Source of the DNA: JBFIHF01 sp964411125
Lineage (GTDB): Bacteria; Myxococcota_A; Bradymonadia; Bradymonadales; Bradymonadaceae
Length of the DNA: 64,000 nucleotides
Assembly: GCA_964411125.1 (NCBI GenBank)
Contig: CAYPJU010000021.1
Span: forward strand, 1-64,000
Reading direction: 5' to 3'
The notes under the pieces were generated by a model that saw only the letters and a list, made by a program, of their open reading frames with translations, did not search any database and was not told the origin of the DNA. The position numbers and the translations under genes are program-made. This document shows positions 42,787 through 53,194 of this stretch, piece after piece (position 1 is the stretch's first letter; every line of letters starts with the position of its first letter).

Positions 42787-43928
42787 GCCGATCCTGACTC
42801 GTCTCGCGCCACGGCGCACAGGTCGTCGAAGAATGACGACGCGTCGTTGGGGCCGGGGCCCGCTTCAGGGTGATACTGCACAGCGTACACTGGCAAGGAC
42901 AGATGCTTGAAGGCTTCGACTGTACCGTCGTTGAGATTCGACTGCGTGACGACCAGCTCCTCCGGCAGCGATTCTCGCTCCACCGCGTAGCCGTGGTTCT
43001 GCGAGCTGATCAGCACGCGATCACTCTCGAGATCGTGGACCGGCTGATTCGGCCCGCGATGGCCGAACGGGAGTTTGAAGGTACGTGCGCCGAAGGCCTG
43101 GGCGAGGAGCTGATGCCCGAGGCAGATACCCCAGGTAGGCATCGTCTCCGCGATCTCCCTGAGTCGCCCTGCCCCGCTCCGCAGCCGCGCGGGGTCGCCG
43201 GGACCATTGCTGACGAGCACGACGGACGGTTCGAGCGAACGGATCTCCTCGGCGGTGGCGTTCGCGGTGACCAGAACCACCTCGACGCCGCGTTCGAGCA
43301 GGTCCTTCAGGATGCTGTGTTTGACGCCGTAGTCGACGACCACGACGCGTGGACCGCGACGCTCTACGACCTCGCTCCACCGGATGACTCCGTCCTCTAA
43401 CCGCGCAGCGCGAGATGCTGTCGAAGCGACGCGATCGACCCAGTCGACGTCACCGTAAGACGGCGCGGCACGCAGCTTCTCCAACAGCCGCTCCTCGTCG
43501 CCCTCCTGCACGTCGGTCGCAAGAATCGCCATGCAGACACCTCGTGCGCGGATGAGCCGCGTGATGGCGCGTGTGTCGACCCCGTAGATTCCCCCGACGC
43601 CGGCTTCCGACATCCACGATTCGAGCGAGCGATCCGCGCGAAGCCATACCTCTTCCAGGGTGACCTCCCGTGCCACAACGCCGGCGACCTGGACGCGTTC
43701 CGACTCGGCGTCGGCCTCGCTCACACCGTAGTTGCCGATGTGGGGGACCGTGAACGTCACGATTTGCCCCGCGTACGACGGGTCCGTCATGATCTCCTGG
43801 TAGCCTTGCATCCCGGTATTGAAGACGAGCTCCCCCACCGACTCGACCGCGGCGCCAAAGCCGCTTCCTCGGAAGGTGGTCCCGTCGTCGAGCACCAGCA
43901 GCGCGTCTCTGTCGTCGCTCGAACCCAT
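42783..43928 (-). CDS. carA: Carbamoyl-phosphate synthase, small (glutaminase) subunit
   Basis: CarA releases ammonia from glutamine for carbamoyl phosphate, needed for pyrimidine and arginine synthesis. The class I glutaminase triad is in place as Cys269 (GICLGHQ), His353 and Glu355 (YHPEAGPG). The N-terminal half has the CarA-specific LVLDDGTTFRG and NTGMQGYQEIMTDPSY segments. At 381 residues the length is normal. The ATG at 43928 has GGGAGAG upstream and lies two bases after the pyrB stop. No carB is present in the window; the large subunit must be encoded elsewhere. Confidence 0.95.
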   Translation of the reverse strand: MGSSDDRDALLVLDDGTTFRGSGFGAAVESVGELVFNTGMQGYQEIMTDPSYAGQIVTFTVPHIGNYGVSEADAESERVQVAGVVAREVTLEEVWLRADRSLESWMSEAGVGGIYGVDTRAITRLIRARGVCMAILATDVQEGDEERLLEKLRAAPSYGDVDWVDRVASTASRAARLEDGVIRWSEVVERRGPRVVVVDYGVKHSILKDLLERGVEVVLVTANATAEEIRSLEPSVVLVSNGPGDPARLRSGAGRLREIAETMPTWGICLGHQLLAQAFGARTFKLPFGHRGPNQPVHDLESDRVLISSQNHGYAVERESLPEELVVTQSNLNDGTVEAFKHLSLPVYAVQYHPEAGPGPNDASSFFDDLCAVARDESGSA

Positions 43929-43930
43929 TT

Positions 43931-44848
43931 TCACTCTCCCGCTACGTACTTCATCAGGACTGCCTGGCGCACGGCGACCCCCAGCCCGGCCTGCCGTAGC
44001 ACCAGGCTCTTCGGGCCGTCGAGGACGGTGGATGCCATCTCGACCCCGCGCATCACCGGCCCGGGGTGCATCACCACGATGTCCTTCTTCGCGTCGGCGT
44101 CGAGCACTTCGTCGTCCAACCCCCAGTCGCGAACGTACTCCTGGGTGCTCATCGTCTCGCCGTGGGCGCGCTCCCGCTGAATCCGCAGCATGATGACCGC
44201 GTCGGCGCCGTCGAGGGCCGCGGCACGAGAATCGGCGAACTCCACGTCCCAATCGTCCCGGTGAGCGGGGAGCATCGGAGGGGGACCGGCGAGGACGACT
44301 TCGGCCCCGAGCGCCCGCAAGCCATACGCGCCGCTTCGCGCCACGCGACTGTGGATGATGTCCCCTATGAATGCGACGCGGAGCCCTTCGAGACGGCCGA
44401 AGTGGCGACGGAGCGTGAGCAGGTCGATGAGCCCCTGGGTCGGGTGCTCGCCTGATCCGTTCCCGGCGTTGAGCACCGGGACTTTCAGACGATCCGAGAC
44501 CGCGAACGGAAACTGGCGCTCGGCGTGGCGAATCACGAACGCCTTCACCCCCATCGCTTCGAGGTTGCGGCACGTGTCGATCTCCCCTTCGCCCTTTCGG
44601 ATCGAGCTGCTGGTCGAGTCGAAGATCATCGGGTAGCCACCGAGCCGGTGGACCGCGAGCTCGAAGCTCGCCCGCGTTCGAGTCGACGGCTCGAAGAAAA
44701 GCAACCCGACGGACTCACCGTCGAGCGCAGTGCGGTAGCGGGACGGCGTCGCGAGTCGACCCTCGGCGTCGACGAACTCGTCTGCGAGGTCCAAGAGCCC
44801 GGTGATCTCGTCGCGATCCATCCCCCTTAGTCCGAGCAGTCCACTCAT
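43931..44848 (-). CDS. pyrB: Aspartate carbamoyltransferase, catalytic subunit
   Basis: PyrB condenses carbamoyl phosphate with aspartate in pyrimidine synthesis. The 305-residue product has the carbamoyl-phosphate loop FFEPSTRTR (52-59) and the family helix HPTQGLIDLLT. It also has MHPGPVMRG. The order pyrB-carA fits one pathway. No pyrI (regulatory chain) or pyrC (dihydroorotase) gene adjoins. The ATG at 44848 follows GGAGGTGCTTCG, a strong ribosome site, and starts the tight run that goes on through the transporter and phosphatase genes. Confidence 0.95.
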   Translation of the reverse strand: MSGLLGLRGMDRDEITGLLDLADEFVDAEGRLATPSRYRTALDGESVGLLFFEPSTRTRASFELAVHRLGGYPMIFDSTSSSIRKGEGEIDTCRNLEAMGVKAFVIRHAERQFPFAVSDRLKVPVLNAGNGSGEHPTQGLIDLLTLRRHFGRLEGLRVAFIGDIIHSRVARSGAYGLRALGAEVVLAGPPPMLPAHRDDWDVEFADSRAAALDGADAVIMLRIQRERAHGETMSTQEYVRDWGLDDEVLDADAKKDIVVMHPGPVMRGVEMASTVLDGPKSLVLRQAGLGVAVRQAVLMKYVAGE

Positions 44849-44869
44849 CGAAGCACCTCCGTCGTGTCG

Positions 44870-46684
<1,815 letters not shown>

Positions 46685-46711
46685 GGCCGCTCGCGGGGGA
46701 AAGCGGCGGCG

Positions 46712-46740
46712 AAGCTATCGCAGTCGCCATGGACAGGCAA
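46712..46740 (-). promoter_or_regulatory. Sigma70-type promoter for lepA
   Basis: TTGCCT (46740-46735) and TAGCTT (46717-46712) are separated by 17 bases on the minus strand, giving a leader of about 20 bases before the lepA ATG at 46684. The -35 box matches the consensus at four of six positions and the -10 box at three, so this remains a candidate only. Confidence 0.45.
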
Positions 46741-46826
46741 GGCGACCCGCTCACGATCGGCCCCGTGGCCGCGTCTCGGCCATTGGCGGCCGATGTGCAG
46801 ACTCGTCGTGGGCCGAGGGTGAATCC

Positions 46827-47399
46827 TCAGCGCCGTTGCCAGGTGTCGGCACGACCGTCGGCGTCGAGATCGCGGCCGATCCGGTCGAGTACCCCCTGCT
46901 CGTAGAACTCCCAGTAGTCCGTCTTCGAGTCGCTGTTGGTGTCTTTCTCGATGCGCTGCAGCGTCCCTTCCCAGTAATAGCGCACGGCCACGACGGCCCC
47001 GGTCTCGGGGTCGAGCACCTCTTTCTGGACAAGGTTGCCGTTGTCGATGTGGTTGATGACGTCCATCACCCCGTCCAGATCGTCGTCCACCTCTTCCAAC
47101 ATCAGCTCACCCTTCTCGTTGTAGGTGCGCCGCATGTTGACCTTCCCGTCCGAGTTGACGTCGACCTCTTTCTTGTACAGCCGCTGCCGCATCACCGAAG
47201 GGTCTTCGGGGTCGGGGTACTCCTTGAAGTACTTCGTGACGTCGGTGACCTTGTCCCCGTCGATGTCGAACTGGCGGATGACGTTCCCCTCCTCGTCGCG
47301 AGTGTAGGTGGGGCCCTGGAATCCGATCTCGTCGTCGGCGTTGTTCTTGCCGCACCCGACGGTCATCAAAATCATCAACAAGAATGTCGCGCGCTTCAT
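46827..47399 (-). CDS. Small lipoprotein with DxDxDG-type calcium-binding repeats
   Basis: The 190-residue product has a short signal peptide ending in TVGC. The mature part contains repeats based on Asp-rich loops: FDIDGDKVTD, DVNSDGKVN, DDDLDGVMD, DTNSDSKTD and DLDADGRAD. These resemble single EF-hand-like or thrombospondin type 3 calcium loops, repeated about every 25-35 residues between tyrosine-rich strands. Calcium binding and a stiff extracellular rod are likely, but not shown. The ATG at 47399 has GGAG upstream. It is separated from lepA by 142 bases that carry the lepA promoter. Confidence 0.7.
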   Translation of the reverse strand: MKRATFLLMILMTVGCGKNNADDEIGFQGPTYTRDEEGNVIRQFDIDGDKVTDVTKYFKEYPDPEDPSVMRQRLYKKEVDVNSDGKVNMRRTYNEKGELMLEEVDDDLDGVMDVINHIDNGNLVQKEVLDPETGAVVAVRYYWEGTLQRIEKDTNSDSKTDYWEFYEQGVLDRIGRDLDADGRADTWQRR

Positions 47400-47483
47400 C
47401 GCGGCTCCGTGTGTCATCTGTCGTTCTTCTGTGCTCTTACGACGAGTTCTAGCATTTCCCGCCCCGTACCGAAACGGCACCTC

Positions 47484-49091
47484 TCACGAAACGGCGGCGA
47501 GCTCGGTCCGGTCGCTGGGGCGAACGACGTGAACATTGACGCTCATCGCGCGAAGTCGATGAATGATTCGAGACCGCTCTTCCGCCTCCGCCGAGGTGAA
47601 GAGTTCCCGCACCACCTCGAGCCGAGGCGAGTCGTGCTGCGGCGTATGAAACCACGGCGTGAACGGGACCACGAACTCGATCTCGTGCCCCTCCGTCCGA
47701 ACGAGGTTCACACCTCGCGCCAGTGATTCGAGGTTCATCACTGCGCAGAGGTCGGAAACGACGACGATCGTGTGCGGCTGTCGGGCCGTCTTCACGACCT
47801 GTTCCAACGCCTCCACCAGCCCGCGCTCCTTCATGCCGAGCCTCGCCTCGACCCGGTACGGAACGCTCACTCCCCGTGCGCGGAGAAACTCGCGAATCAA
47901 CGATGTCTCCGCGCGAACGACCCCCTCGCGCAGGACCGGATTGTCGAGCGACTCCTGCACCTCCGAACGCACGCTGCGCAACCATTTCTCGAGGAGCGGT
48001 CGGTTCACTGCCTTGGACCCCGACGGCATGCCGCGCCGGAAGTCGAGCCGATCCTGCACCAGAAGGTAGTCGGCCGCGAGCCGTTCGATCTCCGTATCGT
48101 CCGGCTCCGTCAGGTCCTCGTCGACGATCGAATTGAGGCCGACGAGGTGGTGCAGGATACGGCGCAACTGGCTGTGAGCGTTCCCCGGGGCGATGTGACC
48201 GTAGAGCTTCTCGTCGAAGGTCAGTAGCCCCACCCGATCGCGGTTCTCGACGAGCATCGAGACGAGGTCGACCGTGTAGTGAATGGCCCAGTCGAGCTTG
48301 CGCCCCGGCGAGCCGCCTCCCCGCATCGAGCTCGAGACGTCGAGCGCGACGTAGACCTGGCGTGTGACCTCCTTCTCGAACTCGCGGCTGACGAGCTTGC
48401 GTGCCCGCAACGACGCTTTCCAAGCCACGTCGCGCAGGGCGTCTCCCGACCGCCAGTCGCGCAACTGCCGAATCTCGGTCCCCTGCCCCATCGACGAGAC
48501 CACGTGGAGGCCCTGCCCCACCATCGCGTTGCGGGCCCGAAGGCTCGCGCGCCGCCGCAGCTTTCCGGCGGCCGGATAGAACTCGAACGCATGTGAACCC
48601 GGCAAATAGTCGCGCGACCCGACGAGGCCGAACGGGCCAGTCACTTCGACGTCGAAACCGTGAAGCATCCAGCGGCCGCAGCGCGCAGCGGTCGCCGAAA
48701 GCTTCGACGTCGATTGTTCGCCCGCCCCCACTACCGTGACGACTTCGTCGGTGTCGACCTCCAGCGCCTCAGCCGCGAACGGTTCGACGCGCAGGTTGTG
48801 CAACGGTTGGTCGGTCTCGTTGCGAACGCGAAGTTTCATCGAAACCTCGTCGCCCACCACATGGCCGGTACCGAGATGGCCGTCCTGGTCCGGATCGACG
48901 CGGATCGAGATGCGGCGACGGTCGAGGACGAGCGCCGAAGGCGCGACCAGCAAGAACCCCAGCGCCAACGTCACCAGTTGGACCTCGCCCAGCAGGACGA
49001 CGATCGGCGTCGAGGTCGCGATACCGACGAGGAGGAAGACCAGGCCACTGAAGAGCGCGAAGCGCCCCGGCCATGTCAGAAAGGGGTTCAC
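47484..49091 (-). CDS. DUF58 domain protein
   Basis: The 535-residue product has two N-terminal membrane helices (about 8-27 and 38-56). A DUF58 core follows, including a VWA-like MIDAS sequence (ALDVSSSMRGGG). DUF58 proteins occur next to MoxR ATPases almost everywhere and are thought to be client- or integrin-like parts of a MoxR chaperone system. The start is a GTG at 49091 overlapping the moxR stop (GTGA). It is the last gene of the five-gene operon that begins with the TPR protein. Confidence 0.87.
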   Translation of the reverse strand: MNPFLTWPGRFALFSGLVFLLVGIATSTPIVVLLGEVQLVTLALGFLLVAPSALVLDRRRISIRVDPDQDGHLGTGHVVGDEVSMKLRVRNETDQPLHNLRVEPFAAEALEVDTDEVVTVVGAGEQSTSKLSATAARCGRWMLHGFDVEVTGPFGLVGSRDYLPGSHAFEFYPAAGKLRRRASLRARNAMVGQGLHVVSSMGQGTEIRQLRDWRSGDALRDVAWKASLRARKLVSREFEKEVTRQVYVALDVSSSMRGGGSPGRKLDWAIHYTVDLVSMLVENRDRVGLLTFDEKLYGHIAPGNAHSQLRRILHHLVGLNSIVDEDLTEPDDTEIERLAADYLLVQDRLDFRRGMPSGSKAVNRPLLEKWLRSVRSEVQESLDNPVLREGVVRAETSLIREFLRARGVSVPYRVEARLGMKERGLVEALEQVVKTARQPHTIVVVSDLCAVMNLESLARGVNLVRTEGHEIEFVVPFTPWFHTPQHDSPRLEVVRELFTSAEAEERSRIIHRLRAMSVNVHVVRPSDRTELAAVS

Positions 49092-50080
49092 TTCGCGTAG
49101 CGCACTCGCTGGATCGTCTGGCTGACGACGTCTCCTGCAGCGAGCCCGCCCAGCTCCGCTTCGGGGTGCAGGAGGATGCGGTGCGAGAGCACCGACGCGG
49201 CGAGCGCCTTGATGTCGTCGGGGAGAATGTAGTCGCGCTCGTGGACCACCGCGCGAGCCTTCGCTGCACGCAGCAACGCCAGCGCAGCGCGCGGCGAGGC
49301 GCCGAGCTCCACCTGCGGATGCTGGCGAGTGGCCCGCGTGAGCTGGACGATGTAGCGCATCAACTCCTCGGAGACGTGGACCGCCTCCACCATTCGCCGG
49401 ATGCTCTCGACCTCGGCCGCGGTCATCACTGCAGGGACCTCCTCGCGTGAGCGGTGGTGCGTCTGCAGTACGCGCAGCTCGTCCTCTTCGGACGGGTAGT
49501 CGATGTCGACCTTCAGCAAGAACCGGTCGAGCTGCGCCTCCGGGAGCTGGTAGACCCCCTCTTGCTCGATCGGGTTCTGCGTCGCGAGGACCATGAACGG
49601 CGACGGCAACGCGTGTGTCTCCCCCTCGATCGTCACCTGATACTCCTGCATCGCCTCGAGCAGCGCGGCCTGCGTCTTGGAGGGAGCGCGGTTGATCTCG
49701 TCGCCGAGGATGATGTTGGCGAAGATCGGCCCTTTTCGCAGGACGAACTCGTTCGTCCGCAGGTTCGGGATGAAGACCCCCGTGATGTCGCTCGGGAGGA
49801 GGTCCGGCGTGAACTGGATCCGCTTGAAGGAGGCGTCGAGTGTTCGCGCGAAAGTGCGTACCAGCGTCGTCTTGGCGACACCCGGCACCCCCTCCAACAG
49901 GACGTGGCCATTCGCGAAGAGCGCGATCAACAGCGACTCCACGACCGTCGGCGGGCCGATGAAGACCGAACTCACCGCCGATTTCACCCGCGCGATCGCT
50001 TCGGATGCGCGCAGCTGCCCCGGAGAGACGGTGACCCCTCCGTTCCTAGAGGGTGCCTCGGGTGCGTCGTTGATACTCAT
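49088..50080 (-). CDS. MoxR-family AAA+ ATPase
   Basis: The 330-residue protein is a MoxR ATPase. It has Walker A in LLEGVPGVAKTTLVRTF, Walker B in ILGDEINRAP, and the sensor region ATQNPIEQEGVYQLPEAQLDRF typical of the family. MoxR ATPases are thought to fold or insert metal centres into partner proteins, often VWA/DUF58 types. Its start (ATG 50080) lies 35 bases inside the 3' end of the DUF4350 gene, so translation of the two should be coupled. Confidence 0.95.
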   Translation of the reverse strand: MSINDAPEAPSRNGGVTVSPGQLRASEAIARVKSAVSSVFIGPPTVVESLLIALFANGHVLLEGVPGVAKTTLVRTFARTLDASFKRIQFTPDLLPSDITGVFIPNLRTNEFVLRKGPIFANIILGDEINRAPSKTQAALLEAMQEYQVTIEGETHALPSPFMVLATQNPIEQEGVYQLPEAQLDRFLLKVDIDYPSEEDELRVLQTHHRSREEVPAVMTAAEVESIRRMVEAVHVSEELMRYIVQLTRATRQHPQVELGASPRAALALLRAAKARAVVHERDYILPDDIKALAASVLSHRILLHPEAELGGLAAGDVVSQTIQRVRYAK

Positions 50081-51383
50081 CGTGCAGTCCCATCGTCTTC
50101 AGTACTTCCATCGCTCGGGCGTGATGCTCGAGCAGCTCTCGGTGGGTGATGTTCGCGTCGGAGTCGAGGAACACCCGCGAACGCGGCGGAATGTTCGCGA
50201 AAGCTCCGAGGAGTCGCACGACGTCGTCGTGCAGCTCGTCACGTTGTTTGTCGCTCAGGCGCGCGCCGTAACGCTCCACGAACTCGTCGGCCAACTTCGT
50301 CACGCTCGGCCTCTCGTCACCCGACTCCCAGTAGCCGAGCTCCGTCAGGAAAAGCTCCTCGAAGATCTCCTTCAAGATCGCCATCGGGAGCGCGAAGTTC
50401 ATCGTACGGGGACCACGCCCGAATCGCGAGACGTTCCAATCGTATTCGGACTGCGGAGACGGCACCGAGTACAAGAAGTCGGTCACGTAGGCGCTGTAGG
50501 GGCGCGTGCGGCGAATCGGAAAGATCGTGGCCATGTACACCGCAAGACCGAACGCCAGGATCAGGCTCAGCCAGTAGAGGAGCTCGCCGCTGGGCAGCGA
50601 CGCCACGAGCTCGTCGATCGCCTCGTTCAGCTCGTCGAGGCTGCCGACGTCGATGTCGAGCCCCGTGTCATCGTAGGAGCCGCGCTGCTCGAACCGACGG
50701 GTGACGAGGATCGGGCGGCAGCCGGGGGCATCGCGGCAGATGTATCGCAACGCGTTGGCTGCGAACGCCTCGTTGTCCGCCTCGCCGAGCATGTGGTTGA
50801 TGAACATGCTCGAATCCCCCACCACGATCGCCTTCCCCTCCCCCAGGTTCATGTCGTACACGAGGCCCCCACCCCCGTCGTACGTCAGGATCGCTCCCCC
50901 GACGTTCGAAACGACGCTGGGGTGGTTCGCCATCACGGCTTCCACCCCTTCGAGCAACGGGTGCCTCCCACGCGAGCGGACGAGCGGGAGCGACGGATTG
51001 TCGTTCACGTACGTGTCGTGCGGAAGGTTTCGGTACTCCGGGATCATCCGTTGAATCTCCAGGCGGGCCAGAAACTCGTCGCTCTCGCCGAAGTCGTCTG
51101 CGAGGAGGACCCGTCCGCCGTCGACGATGTAGCGGGCGAAATTCGGCACCTCGAGAGGCTGCTGCGGATAGACGACGATGAGAGGTCGATCAGGGTCGAG
51201 AGCGCGAAAATCGAGAGTATCGGCGACTTCGATTTCAATCCCCATCTCGTCCGCGAGCTCGACGAACGCCGACATCCCGGTCCAGTCGTCGCTGGTGGGA
51301 TCGTAATCAGCGAGGTCGGCCCCGGCGGGTAGGGAGATCAGGATGATCCCGAGCATCGACAGCGCGGCGAAGAACTTCCTCAT
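50046..51383 (-). CDS. DUF4350-type membrane protein
   Basis: The 445-residue product has a signal-like helix at the N-terminus (LSMLGIILISLPAGA). A periplasmic domain follows that looks like a glutamine-amidotransferase-like fold (YPQQPLEVPNFARYIVDGGRVLLADDFG, GKAIVVGDSSMFIN), as in DUF4350. A second helix (about 262-285, GELLYWLSLILAFGLAVYM) leads to a cytoplasmic domain of about 150 residues. DUF4350 genes commonly accompany MoxR and DUF58. The start at 51383 overlaps the upstream stop (ATGA). Its end overlaps the moxR start by 35 bases, an unusually long overlap in this window. Confidence 0.78.
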   Translation of the reverse strand: MRKFFAALSMLGIILISLPAGADLADYDPTSDDWTGMSAFVELADEMGIEIEVADTLDFRALDPDRPLIVVYPQQPLEVPNFARYIVDGGRVLLADDFGESDEFLARLEIQRMIPEYRNLPHDTYVNDNPSLPLVRSRGRHPLLEGVEAVMANHPSVVSNVGGAILTYDGGGGLVYDMNLGEGKAIVVGDSSMFINHMLGEADNEAFAANALRYICRDAPGCRPILVTRRFEQRGSYDDTGLDIDVGSLDELNEAIDELVASLPSGELLYWLSLILAFGLAVYMATIFPIRRTRPYSAYVTDFLYSVPSPQSEYDWNVSRFGRGPRTMNFALPMAILKEIFEELFLTELGYWESGDERPSVTKLADEFVERYGARLSDKQRDELHDDVVRLLGAFANIPPRSRVFLDSDANITHRELLEHHARAMEVLKTMGLHDEYQRRTRGTL

Positions 51384-53194
51384 GCGTTCCCCTCGGCCCG
51401 TAGACGGAGCGCGAGCTCCCGAGCGAATCGGAACGCCTCCTCGCCGTAGATACGGTCGCTGAAGTATGCCTCCTCGATCACCTCCGTGAGCGCAGCCATC
51501 ACGTGATCGCCGGCGACCGTCTCGCCGTCGTGGGCGCCGAGTCGTTCGACGACCCGGCTTCGGAGTTCGCGCCGCGGCTCCTCGGGGACGTCGGCGAGCG
51601 CATCGTCGATCCGAGCTTCGATCTCGCGCGGCGACCACTTCCCCCAGAGGTCCTCCCCGACCCTGTGGGCAACGACCGTCCCGTAGAGGCGCCGAATCTT
51701 GAGCGGTACGGCGACCGCATCGAGCCGGAAGTGGCCGAGCCGTCCATCGTGTGGGAGCTCCAGCATCATGCGACCGCGCATGTATCCGAAGTGACTGAGG
51801 GAAAGCTCCCAGGTTCCGTCGGGCACGTCCTCGAAGCGGAAACGCCCTTCCCCGTCCGTTCGCACCGCGAGTCGCTCTTCGGCCCGGAGCAGCTCGAGTT
51901 CCGCCATCGCGATCGGCTGGTCTCGCCATGCGTCCCACACCACGCCTCCCACGTCGTGGCGAGAGTGAATCGCCTCGTTCTCCCCCAGGGGAGGTGGGAT
52001 GAAGACGGGGACGATCTCCTCCACCTCTTCGAGCGCCTCCTCTTCGAGCCGCTGCTGCTCGCGCTGCTCGCGCCAACGCAGATAACGCTCCCAGACCACG
52101 CTGCCGAAACGGCCGAGGACGGCGAAGAGCCCGATGAGGAGCGCCGCGATCCCGAACCCGTTCGCGACCATTCGATAGGCTCGCGAGTCGACGTCGACCT
52201 GTCCGGCGTCGACAGTGACGGGGTCTCCGCGAGGGGGGACGAAGCTGGCGCTTCCAGACCAGGTGCCATCGGCGATCCGGCTGGCGGGGACGAACGCGAC
52301 GAAACGCCCGTCGTCGTCGGTGACCACGGAGACCGTTCGATCGGCTGCGGTCTCGGAGGTGTTCCCATCGTCCAACGGCGCTTCGTCGTCGTCGAAGAGC
52401 ACGAGTGGTGTCATCGTCGCGCGGACGCGCACGTCCCCGAGGGGACCGATCTCGTCGGCCACCACCCCGGAGACAGCCAGACCGCGCGCCAGGCGCTCGA
52501 GACGCTCCTCGATCTTCGCCTCGACCCGCACCTTCTCCGCGAACCGAACGTCGAGGGTGGCCTCCGCCGGGTCGCGGTAGGCAGACCCGGGCGTGCGAAT
52601 CGTCACTGCATTGCTCCCAGGCCGAAGATGGGGCGCCACGTCGAAGGTTCCCCGCCCTGCCGTGTCGAGATCGATCTGACCGACGCTCCGGTCTCCCACG
52701 CGAACCTCCGCGACTCCCTGGAACGCAGTGGGACCCGCCGATGCGCGCGCGGCGACCCACGCCGGCTCGTCACGGCGATACACGAAGCTCGGGCCGAATA
52801 CGCGAACGCTCACGGACTGCGGATCGAGCCGCAACGACTCGCTCGCCGCGATACCGTCGAGGTGATCGGTGGCGTCGAATCGGACGAAGACCTCGTAGTC
52901 CCCCGGAGGAAGCTCCTCGGCGACCGAGAACTGGCCGCGGCCGTCGGTGAGGATGGTGCGTGAGACGAGCGCGTCTCCCGTCGAGCGAGCGTCGAGCCGG
53001 ACTTCGAGTTCTCGTTGAGGTAGTGGGCGCTGGAGATCGTCGCGAAGGGTCCCCGCAACCTGCGCGACGGTCCCCGCCGCAGTCACTTCGAGCTCCAGCT
53101 CCGCAGCAGCCCGCACGCGAACCTCGAACGCGGGCGCAGCGTGACTCCACGACAGAATCGCGAGTAGTGCCGTTGTCGTTGCGGCGAACCTCAT
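51380..53194 (-). CDS. Membrane protein with carboxypeptidase-regulatory-like/Ig-like repeats
   Basis: The 604-residue product has a cleavable signal peptide (SWSHAAPAFE region). Two or three beta-sandwich units of the carboxypeptidase regulatory-like type come next (TILTDGRGQFSVAEELPPGDYEVFVRF, SVVTDDDGRFVAF), then a transmembrane helix around 343-365. A cytoplasmic part follows with a coiled Glu/Arg stretch, another regulatory-like fold (AVRTDGEGRFRFEDVPDGTWELSL) and a helical C-terminus. The gene overlaps its neighbours by four bases on both sides. It probably links the envelope-side TPR/DUF4350 parts to the MoxR machinery. No enzymatic motif is seen. Confidence 0.72.
   Translation of the reverse strand: MRFAATTTALLAILSWSHAAPAFEVRVRAAAELELEVTAAGTVAQVAGTLRDDLQRPLPQRELEVRLDARSTGDALVSRTILTDGRGQFSVAEELPPGDYEVFVRFDATDHLDGIAASESLRLDPQSVSVRVFGPSFVYRRDEPAWVAARASAGPTAFQGVAEVRVGDRSVGQIDLDTAGRGTFDVAPHLRPGSNAVTIRTPGSAYRDPAEATLDVRFAEKVRVEAKIEERLERLARGLAVSGVVADEIGPLGDVRVRATMTPLVLFDDDEAPLDDGNTSETAADRTVSVVTDDDGRFVAFVPASRIADGTWSGSASFVPPRGDPVTVDAGQVDVDSRAYRMVANGFGIAALLIGLFAVLGRFGSVVWERYLRWREQREQQRLEEEALEEVEEIVPVFIPPPLGENEAIHSRHDVGGVVWDAWRDQPIAMAELELLRAEERLAVRTDGEGRFRFEDVPDGTWELSLSHFGYMRGRMMLELPHDGRLGHFRLDAVAVPLKIRRLYGTVVAHRVGEDLWGKWSPREIEARIDDALADVPEEPRRELRSRVVERLGAHDGETVAGDHVMAALTEVIEEAYFSDRIYGEEAFRFARELALRLRAEGNA

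Noticed and set aside
46760..46800. Hairpin with CGGCC stem upstream of lepA as terminator
   Set aside because: It has no T-tract and lies just before a promoter, so it may be chance in GC-rich DNA.
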